From Entrophospora sp. SA101 (taxonomy: Eukaryota > Glomeromycota > Glomeromycetes > Entrophosporales > Entrophosporaceae), in the NCBI GenBank assembly GCA_958430865.1, contig CAUDNR010004326.1, positions 6,388 to 55,747 on the forward strand: a DNA stretch of 49,360 nucleotides, in the 5' to 3' direction. The notes under the pieces were generated by a model. That model was not told the origin of the DNA, did not search any database, and worked only from the letters and a program-made list of their open reading frames with translations. The position numbers and the translations under genes were made by a program. Positions 35,401-45,401 of this stretch are shown piece by piece (the first letter of the stretch is position 1; every line of letters begins with the position of its first letter).

Positions 35401-36153
35401 TTCAAAGTAAAATCAACCATATGCAGAATTACTAACCATTTTGATTTTAAATCAGTACACTTTATTAACGCCTTGATAATTACATTTATTTCTGTGTGTG
35501 AATTATCCAAAAAGTTTTACTTTTGAAATGCTAATGACAAGAATTAATTAGTATTGCCGTATGTGAAATAAAAATTTATGTAATTAAATCAAAATTAAGT
35601 GATGTAACATAATGTCAATCGATAACGAACTTTTTTTTTAAATAAATAAAAATATATATATAAAAACTATATAAAATAAAAATTCTATCAGAACCTTCAA
35701 CTAAAGAGATACAAACATGAAACCAAGGGAAATTATAGCAAATATATCAAAACTTTTAGGCTATAGAGTTTTTTTTTGCCAAATAAAAAAAAAGTTTGCC
35801 TTCATTGTTGATTATTCTTTGTGATTTCTTTTGTAATATCATTGTTAAAAAGCAAAATCTATTTTTCTTCCAATAATACCATTAATGGTATAAATTCATA
35901 TCTTTTTATTCTTAGATAATATATAGATTTTCTTTTTCGTATAAAAAAATCAACATGAATCAACTTTATTACTAAAATAAAATAGCTTCCGAAATGTTTA
36001 AAAAAAGATCAATGTCCGACCTACTTAATAATTTAGGAAAAATAACCTGTTTGAGAATCTTCTGATCAGTCCTAGTCGTGTAACAAAGGAGTGCCATAAA
36101 AATAAAAAAGATAAATAAAAGAAATAACACGAGTTTCCTTCAAGAAATCAAAA
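32411..36153. other. Gene-poor interval with dispersed relics
   Basis: No intact gene. It starts with the methyltransferase upstream region (AT-rich). Near 33892 there is a GCCGAAACTAAAA word shared with the palindrome arms (12843). At 34800-35010 several TGGCCAAAAA/GTGGCC and GGCCACA words alternate in both orientations, suggesting a decayed inverted-repeat element. ATATATATATAT lies at 35042-35055. Frames at 34808-35008 and 35319-35510 are not convincing. Confidence 0.4.
34390..34662 (-). pseudogene. Relic related to the PRCNKCDYC family
   Basis: Although the longest frame is on the plus strand, the minus strand carries IQAPRCNKCDYREPWFTID (34555-34611), matching the end of the relic at 5569-5847 (IQTPRCNKCDYC). 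Upstream on the minus strand the frame is broken. So this is a third, single copy of that dispersed family, outside the palindrome. Confidence 0.35.
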
Positions 36154-37511
36154 ATGTCAGGTAATGATTTCAAAAACTGCCAAAACAATATTATTATTTT
36201 AAGTGTCTGAGATATTTTGATAACAAGTGTTTATTTAGGTTTTCCAGAGTTTAATTCCACCAATAACCCCAATAGAATTTCTAGCAGTAGCACAAACTCT
36301 AATCCTTCGGATTATGAATCATATGGCGCGCTTGATGAAACATCATCACAAGTTAGCTTTAAAAGAATAAATATAATAAATTGTTTTACAATAAATAAAA
36401 TCTATTTTTTAATTCATAATTGTTTTCTTTGTGCATATGTATATATATATATAGGCATATAACAAAGCTTCCCACTCACTTAGACATGTTACAATCAAAC
36501 AATTAGATCAAGCAGAAGTAAGCGATGATAATAGTGTAATTAAATTAGATGGACACGAAATTGGATATGTAAGTATGAAATCATTTTCATTCTATTTATT
36601 GATTTTTCATATTTTTTATATTTTTATATTTTATTAATAAAAAAAATGTTATGATTTTGATACAGATTACGTTTATAGCAGTGATTACTAGTGTTTCCTC
36701 TCGTTTTTCTAATACTGAATACATAATGGAGGATGGTACTGGACTGATTTCTGTGAAGATTTGGCAGGATAGTACTGATGAAGCAAATGCAAAAAATGAT
36801 GATATTAAGTAAGAATAAAAATTATATGCATACATACATACATACATACATCATATATTTCAACTAATTAATTAACATATTTATATTTGTAGGGAAAACA
36901 CATATGTTACTGTATTTGGAAATCTAAAAGTTCTTAACAAGGAACGATATGTGGTAGCTGTAAAAATAAAACCTGTTACTGATTTCAATGAGATCAGTTC
37001 TCATATTGGTCATGTTGTCTTTGATCATTTATACTTTATAAAAAATGTGGTAAATATTTATCCTTCTATTTTTTTATGGGCTTGGAATATTCTATTGGAT
37101 TTGAAATAAAGTTTCCAATAATCTTCTGTATATACTAATATATATGTATATATATTTCAGGGAACTCGTACATTCCTGAGAGAAAATTATAGTCAAGGAG
37201 TTAATAATTTTACAATTAATACACAGAACTTAAAAAATCCATTATACAAGGACATAATTGCTTTTGTTACTAATGATAATAATGATGCTGGAACTAATAT
37301 TAGTCAAATGGCAAATGCTTTATCAAACAAACATGGATCTGATATGATTGTTGTGTAAGCATATTTATTACTATGTATTAATATATTAATTATTATTATT
37401 ATGCATATTTAAATATTTCCACAACTATTTAGAAATGCTGTTGAACAAATGTGTTCAGATGGATTGCTTTATAGCACTGTTGATGAATCTCATGTTAGAC
37501 TCACAGCTTAA
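36154..37511 (+). CDS. RPA2: Replication protein A 32-kDa subunit (RPA2), 268 aa
   Basis: Exons 36154-36160, 36239-36351, 36455-36568, 36666-36808, 36893-37049, 37161-37354 and 37433-37511. All introns are GT..AG and all junctions keep frame. The first exon is 7 nt (ATGTCAG). Residues 1-40 are a Ser/Asn-rich tail (RISSSSTNSNPSDYESYGA), the phosphorylated region in the family. Residues ~50-178 form the OB fold: HVTIKQLDQAE, IGYITFIAVITSVSSRFSNT, YIMEDGTGLISVKIW and YVTVFGNLKVLNKERYVVAV are typical RPA32 strands. Residues ~205-268 are the winged-helix protein-interaction domain ending VEQMCSDGLLYSTVDESHVRLTA. Length matches yeast and human RPA2 (~270 aa). It binds RPA1 and RPA3 to coat single-stranded DNA in replication and repair. 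Intron 4 contains a (CATA)n microsatellite (~36829-36851). The gene looks fully functional. Confidence 0.93.
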
Positions 37512-37859
37512 TAATAAGGTAAAAAATATAAGGTTTATTCCCTTCTTGCTCTTAAAAATAATAATATATTAATAATAATCATAGTCATAACCATACAAAC
37601 AAAAATTTAAAAAGATGATGTATAAAAAAATAATATAAACTGTAATTTTGATTTTTGTTATCATATGTATGCTGCAACCAAAGTAAACATTTTATCATGT
37701 GACATAAATAAGAGGCTGGTGTGGCTGAAGTTTAACCAATTTGTTTAACAACATTTTGATTATTCATAGCTGTGAATTATGCACAACTGTTTTTTCATTT
37801 TTTTTGGCAGTTGGAATGAATATAGAGGAAAATCTTTTCTAAATTACATTCTTATTTTC
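37512..37859. other. RPA2 3' flank, nothing seen
   Basis: AT-rich 3' untranslated and intergenic DNA. No gene or repeat recognised. Confidence 0.4.
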
Positions 37860-38640
37860 AATCAAGGTCATTTTTAGCTTCAATTTGACCAATTGATTGA
37901 TCATTTTGTTGTTGTAATTTGTGGCTTGTTAATCCCTTTTATTAACTCTTGAGGAGTTGATTTTTTTAATCTTTCTACTTCAGCTTCTAATTCCTTTATT
38001 CTATCTAATAACTCTTGTTTTTGTCTTTTATGTCAGTCTCTAGGACTTCTAAATGAGTATCCACTTCCTCAGTTAGTTGATCTCAGACCATTTACTTGTC
38101 TTTCATAAAAAGCATTTGGTTTCCTTTCATGAAGTAAAAACAGGGAGTTCCTTTTTTTCTATATTCTCTTTGTGCCTAATGTAAGCACAAATATAAGAAT
38201 AATATCCATTCTAGTTTTTAATCTACCACATTTGTTGCATTTTGGTAATTGTTTAAATTTTCTCTTACAATTTTCATAAGCCTTGCTATTTTGGATTATT
38301 CTATCAGTCACTTTGCTATGAATCCCTTATCTGACAAACTACTTTATTACCAAAATCATAACAAATATAACAAGTTCCTTCATTGTAAAACCAAGCTTTC
38401 ATATTTACAAACAAGTCTATTATACCAGGTTGGTAAAATCCATTTATTGTTCATTCTGAGAAAAAAGGCTTTCTGTTCTTCAAACAAAGGGAGACCTTCC
38501 ACGTCATTATTATTATCATCACATTTGCTGTTATCAATTTCATCATATTTATTATTATTATTATTATCATCTTTGCTATTATCAATTTCATGATTGTTGT
38601 TATTTTCATCAGATGGAAGTAATTCAAATGGAACTGGGCT
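37860..38640 (-). pseudogene. Decayed gene with Cys motif and coiled coil
   Basis: Read on the minus strand, pieces in order are: two copies of an EIDNSK-DDNNNN unit (38510-38590), DVEGLPLFEEQKAFFLRMNN and WILPTWYNRLVCKYESL (38390-38510, then TGA), QLPKCNKCGRLKTRMDI (~38200-38250), and a Lys/Glu coiled-coil-like stretch LTEEVDTHLEVLETDIKDK (~38010-38080) with stops and frame changes between them. A zinc-binding plus coiled-coil protein of unknown family, now broken. The plus-strand frame at 38249-38593 is a shadow. Confidence 0.4.
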
Positions 38641-38660
38641 TAAGTGGTCACATAATAGTA

Positions 38661-38748
38661 AAGCTTCTCACAAGCTGACTTGTGAGCCAGATAACTTATT
38701 CAGCTTGTGAGCTTAGTAAGTTACTTGACTTGTGAGCTGGCTCATGTG
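38661..38748. repeat. Interleaved inverted repeat (CTCACAAGCTGA/TCAGCTTGTGAG)
   Basis: CTCACAAGCTGA at 38667-38678 is the exact reverse complement of TCAGCTTGTGAG at 38700-38711, and two direct copies of TGACTTGTGAGC lie between and after them. It looks like a hairpin-forming element end or a small MITE. No target duplication found. Confidence 0.45.
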
Positions 38749-39443
38749 GAACCTTGCTTTAAGGAAGAGATATCAAAAAATCAATAATTTAGATAATATG
38801 CACATATACTGTTCCAATGGGGAGCTGTAGGCAAGAACATAAGAAACAAAAATTAATAATTAATGAGAATAAAGCAAAAATTGACATTTTAAACTTCTAG
38901 AGTTGCTCACCCTTGTGAATGGATTAACTAATAATGAAGCTATATTCTCACTCATATCATCACTTTCTAGTGTCAATTAACTTTTTAATTTCACATTTAT
39001 GATTGTATCTTGAAGAAAAAGAATATAAACATTTTTAATAGTATCAAATAAATACACACAGTGAATTTTGATTTAGCAGATTTTGGTTTACTGGATGTCT
39101 AATAAAAATCTCAATTTAACAGATTGAGGCTCAGAACTGGGCTACATTTTTATATAGTAAATTTTTTCGATATAATGAATGTACTAATTAACAGTGTAGG
39201 AAATTGAGTGCGGGTTTGTGTTAGATAAAAAATGCACATATTTTGTTAATCACCAAAAAAATTTTTTATTTATTAATTATTTTAATAAAATTTTTTAAAA
39301 TCATTAAATACTATCTAATGTATCTACATGCATTTTGTTTCCCAATTTGTTTTTTATGAGATTTGTTTGCGAAAATATTCTTTCAACATGTGCATTGTAA
39401 AATATATATATAGTAAATTATAGATCACGGGGAACTAACATAT
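38749..39443. other. Non-coding, repeat-like
   Basis: No gene. 39060-39200 has the look of a decayed inverted-repeat transposon end (CAGTGAATTTTGATTTAGCA; CGATATAATGAATGTACTAA) but I could not pair the termini. Confidence 0.3.
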
Positions 39444-40228
39444 TGTGAGATAGTAAAATGAGGACCGATAGAGAGGTCCCACGTTGCCGACCCAACCAAA
39501 CCAAATTACTGCGGAAGTCACGTGAAAATCAAATCATTTTTATTTTTTATTTTTAACGTTATATTTTGTGAAATACTGTGCCACACATTGCGCAGTATCA
39601 CATGCACAATTACTCATATTCATATTTCTATATTTACATTTCAAGAACTTGTTCAGCTGATGTAAATATTTACTTTAAATTATTAATTATTATTTGTAAT
39701 GATCAGTTGACCCAAATATTTATTTTATATTAATAAGCATAGTTTATTGGACAAACTAGAGTAAAAGTCATGTTATTTGTAATACCCCAAGAGGTATAAA
39801 AGGACTTGGTTTTAGACCAAGTCAGAATCATCATGTTCATAACAATCTTTTAATTATTGATCTAATAATTAATATTTCCTAATACACTGTAATAATAATA
39901 TTATTATCGCTAATAAAACACATAACATATTTTACCCTAAATAATAATCTCTAATTAATTAATAAACCTTTGCTGCCCATAGCAGTTAACCAGTATCTTA
40001 ACTATCAAGAGACATCTCAAGGGGACGCCTTTGGGATATAATTACATATATAGAACCTAGGGACCCTTTTATCTGAAAAGATAAGAGTTATATTTTTATT
40101 AATTTTTGACCGTAAGTCAGTGAGTAGGCTGTGTGTCAAACAATAGAATCAACTGTAAGTCAGCGAGGAGGCTGTGTATTGAGCTATAAATAACCTATTA
40201 AATAGGAAACTCGGTTTGCATGCTTGCA
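39444..40228 (+). mobile_element. Solo LTR of a retrotransposon (~785 bp)
   Basis: It starts TGTGAGATAG and ends GCTTGCA (TG..CA), with ATAT on both outer sides as a possible short target duplication. The last 221 bp recur at 1-221 and both copies stop at the same base. It has a TATAAAA box at 39795-39801 followed at once by a perfect 8-bp stem hairpin, GACTTGGT-TTTAG-ACCAAGTC (39803-39823), where the transcript would begin, and AATAAA-type signals near 39960. No gag or pol sequence lies on either side, so it is read as a solo LTR left by recombination. The 5' border is less certain than the 3' border. Confidence 0.6.
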
Positions 40229-40257
40229 ATATAAGTTAATCATTTTCATAAATTTTC

Positions 40258-41240
40258 TGTTTCTTTAATTTTTATTTGACCAACTGAATTTGTTATTTAA
40301 ATGGGGATAGAGTTGTTGGTGAGTAGGTAATGCCACCAACAAGACAGCAACCTGAAACAGCAATCCAGGTTACAACTTCCTCAGTTGCAAAATTTCATAC
40401 AGTTGCATACACTAACTTTTATTCTAGAGGGAGATAGATAACAAACAGCAATCATAATGTGAGCACTGACTTGACCCTCATCAGTAATCAATGCTCTTAT
40501 GATAACAGCCAAGTCTGGTCCAAGGGAAGATTAGGGAAATTTTGCCAACCTTATAAAAGTCTTCAACATGTTCAGGTTGGCTTTCACCTGTGGAAAAAAT
40601 TCCATGGTGCTGAATTGTGCTTAATTGCACAACCCTGCATGTTTGTGCTAGGAAAATTTATATTAAATCTGACACCTGTGATCAATGTCAGATTTATTAT
40701 TATATTCATAAAGAACTATATATGGAAAAGAAAAATGTCTTTTTGATCATTCAGTCAAGGAAGCATTAAATTCATTGTTTATTCATTTATTATTGATCTC
40801 GGAGGCCTGAGTAAATCTACATATTTTTTTGAAATCAGGTTCCTTAAAAATGTTTATTCCTGCATGGCCTTGGTATCATTCATTACCTTGGTGATGCAAT
40901 TGTTTATCATGTCAATGATAGTATCAAATGTATTGAGATTATCAATAAACATTCATGTTCAAGGAAGGATTAAATAGTAATAAAAAAGTTGTTTATTTTT
41001 TATTTTAATAAAAATATATATATTAATTATATTGAAAAAATACAAGATAAAAAATGTCCAGAGTGATTCATGGAATCCAAGGCTGGGCCAAGAACACCAT
41101 TATATACATGTTTCAAGATCATTATTGGTGCATTTTTGTATGCAATTTACAACTCTTTTGTATTAATTTAGAGTCGCATCTTTCTTTGCTCTTGTAGGTT
41201 GCATTTTACAAATCAAGTTATTTACCTTGATGTAATAATC
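40258..41240 (+). repeat. Dispersed repeat family, third copy
   Basis: Diverged relative of 26848-27567 (direct) and 7690-8410 (inverted), with the same block order over ~0.95 kb. The frame at 40459-40746 lies inside but is not conserved in the other copies, so I do not call a protein. It begins 30 bp after the solo LTR. Confidence 0.7.
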
Positions 41241-41269
41241 ATTATATCAAATTAATTTGTAACTTAGGT

Positions 41270-41425
41270 TTTCAAAACATATAATTTGATTCAAACGGAT
41301 TCGAATTCGGATTGATTCAATTCAATTCAAACAGATTTGAATATATAATTTGATTCGAATGGATTTGAATTTGATTTGATTTGATTTGATTTGATTTGAA
41401 CTGATTTGAATCCATGGTTTGGATC
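41270..41425. repeat. Degenerate TTGAT/TTCGAAT repeat
   Basis: Built of ATTTGATTCGAA(T/C)GGATTTGAAT-like units and a run of about six TTGAT units (~41370-41400). Similar ATTCGAATC/TTGATTCGAATC-rich DNA lies on the far side of the MULE at 44400-44540. The MULE thus inserted into, or between two parts of, an older element. Confidence 0.5.
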
Positions 41426-41839
41426 AAATACACTATATATAATAAATGAAAAATCTTTATTTTAATGTATATTTTATAATTTTATTTATAAAAATATTTT
41501 TTATTTAATATTTATTTATATAGTATAAATATTGTAAAATTCAAAAAAAATTTTTACCTGGAGCGATAATTGCATCTCTTGTTTAAGTTGAAGAAGCATC
41601 AGTAATATTAGTACTTATTATTTTAGATTTAATGATTTGTACAACCATTAATATTAATATTAATACAGTAATATTAATAGGGAATTGTTAATCGCACCCC
41701 CCATTTTTGTTATTCGCACCCCCACGTGACTAAGAACAAAGATAAGCCAATAAAACGTCACAAATTTTAATTCAAAAAAACCATTTTTATTTATTATTAT
41801 TATTACATTACTAAAAAAAAATTATTTTTACAAATTTAT

Positions 41840-43762
41840 TTACACAGTAGGACATGTTCGGCTATTATGACCAGTTTGACAACATATACCACATTGCCTT
41901 GGCCTTCTTTCAACAAGCTCAAATGCAGATGGATCTCTCTGCATTGATCCTTCGCTTTGGTTTCTTGCTCCAACTGGTCTTCCTCGTGGCCTACTAACTT
42001 CAGGGTTTCCAAGTACATCAGGAGGAGCAGAAGACAATTCTTCCAACTGGGTACGAGCAGCAGCTTGTTGGTGTGGTGGCCAGAATTGGTATTGTTGTGC
42101 AAAAGATTGTAAAAGAAGCTGAAGATTAGCGTGGTCACCATTGGCAGGACGTGTAAGATCACCTAAGAATTCAAAATGGCGACCTTTGATCCACCAGTGT
42201 TCATGGATATCAGTTTGCTGCAATGTTTGGCTGTTTGCTATATGTTCACTGATGAGATGTGAACATGGAAGACCCATCGTGGAGCTAAGGATCCCTGAGC
42301 AAGGATTCAAGGGAGAATCTAGTGTTGCATTTGATGCCTTGATCCACTTGTCACAGATCTTTTTCAAGGCAAAAACAGATACACGACTCAAGAGAGGTTC
42401 AAACAGAGCTATACGGTACACATGTTGTACTTTTAGACATTCAGAAGAGATCATTGCATGGATTTCCTTTGCTTGAGACTCTACTTGCAATATGATCTTA
42501 CGATGTACTGACTCAAGATCACCTCTGGATGACTGCAAATACTTTTTAAGAGTAGCATGTGCACCTTCTACTCGTGAAGTTGCTTTGTTACCAAGATGCA
42601 AGTAACGATCAACCCAGGCAGAAATGAAGCATTCTTTATGTAGGATCCAGGTTTCTTGAAGATACTGCAGGATGTTGGGCTTACTCGCATAGCATTCTAA
42701 AAATTCCTTCCATTTGGTTGTGAAGTCTTGTTCAGTGATAGATGCTGTAACTGCCTTCCACAATTCAATGAACTTGGTCCAATCTTCTTCTGTAGCAAAG
42801 TGACGTTTACATTTAGCTAAAATGTTCTTGTTTATGTGCCAAATACATAGAAGATGATGAGCACCAGGAAAGATTCTACCAATGGCATTCATCAGTGCTA
42901 ATTCTCGATCAGTGACAATGACTTTAGGATGAGACATTCCATTAAAGATCTTTGAAATGCAAGTCAAGGCGCATTCATAATCTGCTTCTTTTTCATCTTT
43001 AGGAAGGCAAAGCAGGAAAAGAATGTTGTGTTAAAGCTTGTCATTCCAACAACATTTAGAAGAGGCATACGATATCTGTTTGTTTTGTATGTACAATCCA
43101 GAAAGTAATACAACAGGATAGGTACGAGTCAAGGCAATGGATATCCTGTGTGCAAAAAAAAGGTGTGTGATGTGATTTTGATGGTCACGTTGATAATCAA
43201 ATTCGAAGTCAGATTCTTGTAATTTGTCAAAAAGAGCTTGAATTGGTGTACGACCATCAAGTCTTTCTTCACGAATGGAATGCAAAGTATTGTAGATTGT
43301 TCTAGATGTGGCCATAGAAGAAAGATCACTCTGATGAATGGTTGACAAAATTTCACAAGGATGGGATCCAGCGGCAGACATTTGCTGAACTAGCTCTCGT
43401 TGCTCAGTGTTCAACCTGTGAGTGATTGGATGACCAGACATATCCTCTGATGCTTCGTGATTATGCTCAGAATTGCGAACCTCAAGAAACCAAACACCAT
43501 TGCGTCTGGTCCCATGGAGCTCAAATGGACAATCCAAAAATCTTGATGCTGTCTGCCTACGACGTAAATCATCTGTCAGGTTCAAACTATTTCTATAAGA
43601 GCCACCTCTGTCACAACGCAATGTCACATTCTTGACTTTGCCATTTACATCAGTTCGAGTTCTTTTTATGGTTACAGCATATCCTTGAGTTAAAACAAAG
43701 GCTCGAACATGAGCAAGGAGTTCATCATAACTTGAAAATTGGTCAATTGGAGGTGGAAGCAT
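41840..43762 (-). pseudogene. MULE transposase, two compensating 1-base frameshifts
   Basis: ATG 43762 (MLPPPIDQFSSYDELL) to TAA 41840-41842: 641 codons in one net frame. Order: a FAR1/WRKY-GCM1-like DNA-binding domain (residues ~10-110; VTLRCDRGGSYRN, SRFLDCPFELHG, HNHEAS), the MULE DDE core (LDCTYKTNRYRMPLLN with the first Asp; VTDRELALMNAI with the second; HLLCIWHINKN; EGAHATLKKYL near the Glu), then a C-terminal CCHC zinc knuckle (CGICCQTGHNSRTC). The reading frame is interrupted: an extra T in a TTT run (A at 43102-43104 on plus) shifts it just before the first catalytic Asp, and a missing A in an AAA run (T at 42998-43000) shifts it back ~100 nt later. In between, the original frame hits TAA at 43031-43033. 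Sequencing error or a recently silenced copy are both possible. Confidence 0.88.
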
Positions 43763-43843
43763 ATTACGAATTTTTATTGAAACAAAATGCAAAGTACAAA
43801 AATGCAAAGTTGATTTCTTCGAGTTTTTAAATGAATCAAACAG

Positions 43844-44178
43844 TCAAGCCATTTGCTGTGCGATTTATTTGGTCAAGCCGTTTACTAATTGATTTATTTG
43901 GTCAAGCCGTTTGCTAAACAATTTATTTGGTCAAGCCGTTTATTAAGTGATTTATTTGATCAAGCCATTTGCTAAACAATTTATTTGGTCAAGCCATTTA
44001 CTAATCGATTTATTTGATCAAGCCGTTTGTTAAACAATTTATTTGGTCAAGCCGTTTGCTAAACAATTTATTTGGTCAAGCTGTTTACTAATCGATTTAT
44101 TTGATCAAGCCGTTTGCTAAACGATTTATTTGGTCAAGCCATTTGCTAAACAATTTATTTGGTCAAGCCATTCATTGG
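43844..44178. repeat. 29-bp subterminal tandem array, 11.6 copies
   Basis: The unit is TCAAGCC(G/A)TTTGCTAAACAA + TTTATTTGG. Eleven full units follow each other with no length change (43844-44162), then a partial one. Units alternate in the variable middle (GCTAAACAA, ACTAATCGA, ATTAAGTGA). It lies between the transposase start and the right TIR, where transposase-binding sites or the promoter of MULEs are expected. Confidence 0.9.
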
Positions 44179-44399
44179 TCACATTACTACACTTAGTCAC
44201 GTGGGGGTGCGAATAACAAAAATGGGGGGTGCGATTAACAATTCCCTATTAATATCAAGAAATCTGTTAAAAATTCGAATAAATATCATATCAAGAAGAG
44301 TATTCATTAAATGGAGGCACACTAATTGAGATTCATTGTGTAATATAAGTTTAAATTATCAAATTAAAAATATAAATTTAATATGATGTTAAAAATTTT

Positions 44400-44540
44400 T
44401 TAGGAATCTGGTTTGATTCGAATCAATTCAAATCAAGTCATGGATCAAATCCTGTTTTTTTGAATTCAAATCGACTACAGATCGAATAGAATCGAATCGA
44501 ATCACTCTCAAATTCGATTTGATTCAATTCATTCGGAGCC
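44400..44540. repeat. Degenerate ATTCGAATC repeat
   Basis: TTGATTCGAATCAATTCAAATC, GAATCGAATCGAATC and ATTCGATTTGATTC words; partner of 41270-41425 on the other side of the MULE. No coding potential. Confidence 0.45.
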
Positions 44541-44552
44541 TTATCCTCAAGT

Positions 44553-44735
44553 CATGCAAAAGTTGCAGATAATGCTTTAAATGTAAACAATATGAATTTA
44601 AATCCTGGTGTAAATGAAAAAAAAACCTAAAATGCAAGATACAATCTTTGATGATGACTTTCCATGATCCCAAATTATGTGAAAAACCCAAAGGAATAAA
44701 ATTGATTATATTTGAAACTTTAGGTTTAGTTAAAA
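44553..44735 (+). pseudogene. Transposase-like relic (NALNVNNMNLNPG..PKGIK)
   Basis: Plus-strand pieces HAKVADNALNVNNMNLNPG and EKPKGIKLIIFETLGL, separated by a frameshift and stops. From memory, NALN-x-x-NMNL-PGG and PKGIKQ-L-ERGLW are recurrent words in a DDE endonuclease family very common in Rhizophagus genomes. Too short and broken to do more than name a likely origin. Confidence 0.4.
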
Positions 44736-45090
44736 AATTTTTTGTAATCTTTGAACTTCCTGAGCAGCTTTAGTAAAAGTGCTACTTGGACCATACTTAT
44801 CATAATAAATGGACCTTGGTGTCTTGCCTTTCATATACTTACCCTTTTTCTTCTTTTCCAATTTGTCCATATTAGCTCCAATGGTTTATCAAATAAATTT
44901 TCAAAAATTCTTTGTTCTTGTCCCCATTTCGTCTTCTTCTTCCTGAACACTGTCATCACCCCACTCTCCATTATTATCAATATCATGTAATTTATCTGAT
45001 TCTTCATCAATTATATTTTTAGTATTAGATCTTTTTCTTGTTTCATCCTCATACTCATCTTCATTTTTTGTGCATTTTCTATGGATGTTA
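44730..45090 (-). pseudogene. Decayed gene fragment (KTPRSIYYDKYGPS)
   Basis: Minus strand, three frames in turn: an acidic stretch (EDEYEDETRKRSNTKN; NGEWGDDSVQEEEDE) at 45090-44925, FENLFDKPLELIWTNWKRR at ~44920-44850, and MKGKTPRSIYYDKYGPSSTF to a stop at 44730. The last block is a recurrent sequence in Rhizophagus repeat-borne proteins (recalled, not searched). It overlaps end to end with the oppositely oriented transposase-like relic, so the locus has been rearranged. Confidence 0.4.
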
Positions 45091-45401
45091 AGCACAGAAA
45101 ATGCATGGGAAACACACAGGAAAATGTACATTTTGAGGCATTTTCCAAAAATTCCATAATTTTTGATCATTTGTCAGAGAAAAAGTTTGTTATCAAATCT
45201 GACAAAGACTGGCAGAAATGATAATAACACATCAACTAAATACCTAAAAATGATATATAAAGTTCTGGTTATACACTTTTACAGAAAGAACAAATGCTTA
45301 TTTATTTATATAAAAAATTGAAATTTGGTTTATGATGGCAATTAGATCTTTTACAATAATAATAATAATCAAAATCATCAAAATCACAAACTTATGTCAA
45401 T

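Larger units (their letters stand above)
41680..44246 (-). mobile_element. Mutator-like (MULE) DNA transposon, 2567 bp
   Basis: The termini are identical inverted repeats of ~57 bp: GGGAATTGTTAATCGCACCC at 41680, whose reverse complement ends at 44246. They continue through CCATTTTTGTTATTCGCACC to CACGTGACTAAG. One transposase gene fills most of the interior on the minus strand, and a 29-bp tandem array fills the space between its start and the right TIR. Perfect TIRs and TSD point to a recent insertion. Confidence 0.92.
41672..44254. repeat. 8-bp target duplication TATTAATA around MULE
   Basis: TATTAATA is present at 41672-41679 and at 44247-44254, directly outside the inverted termini. The octamer is itself a palindrome, so it could alternatively be counted as the outermost TIR bases. 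Confidence 0.75.

Noticed and set aside
39059..39200. Possible pogo/Tigger-like element end (CAGTGAATTTTGATT, CGATATAATGAATG)
   Set aside because: The words resemble such ends, but I could not pair inverted termini or find a TA duplication.
1..40228. The two LTR-like copies as the ends of one 40-kb retrotransposon
   Set aside because: No gag/pol between them, host genes (RPA2, kinase, methyltransferase) lie inside, and the copies differ at many sites; more likely separate remnants.
42141..42476. Plus-strand frames within the MULE (also 43129-43356 minus in another frame and 43426-43635)
   Set aside because: Shadows of the transposase; the transposase frame has recognisable domains over the same bases.
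43844..44178. 29-bp regular array as a CRISPR array
   Set aside because: Units are contiguous with no spacers, and they lie inside a MULE between its gene and TIR.
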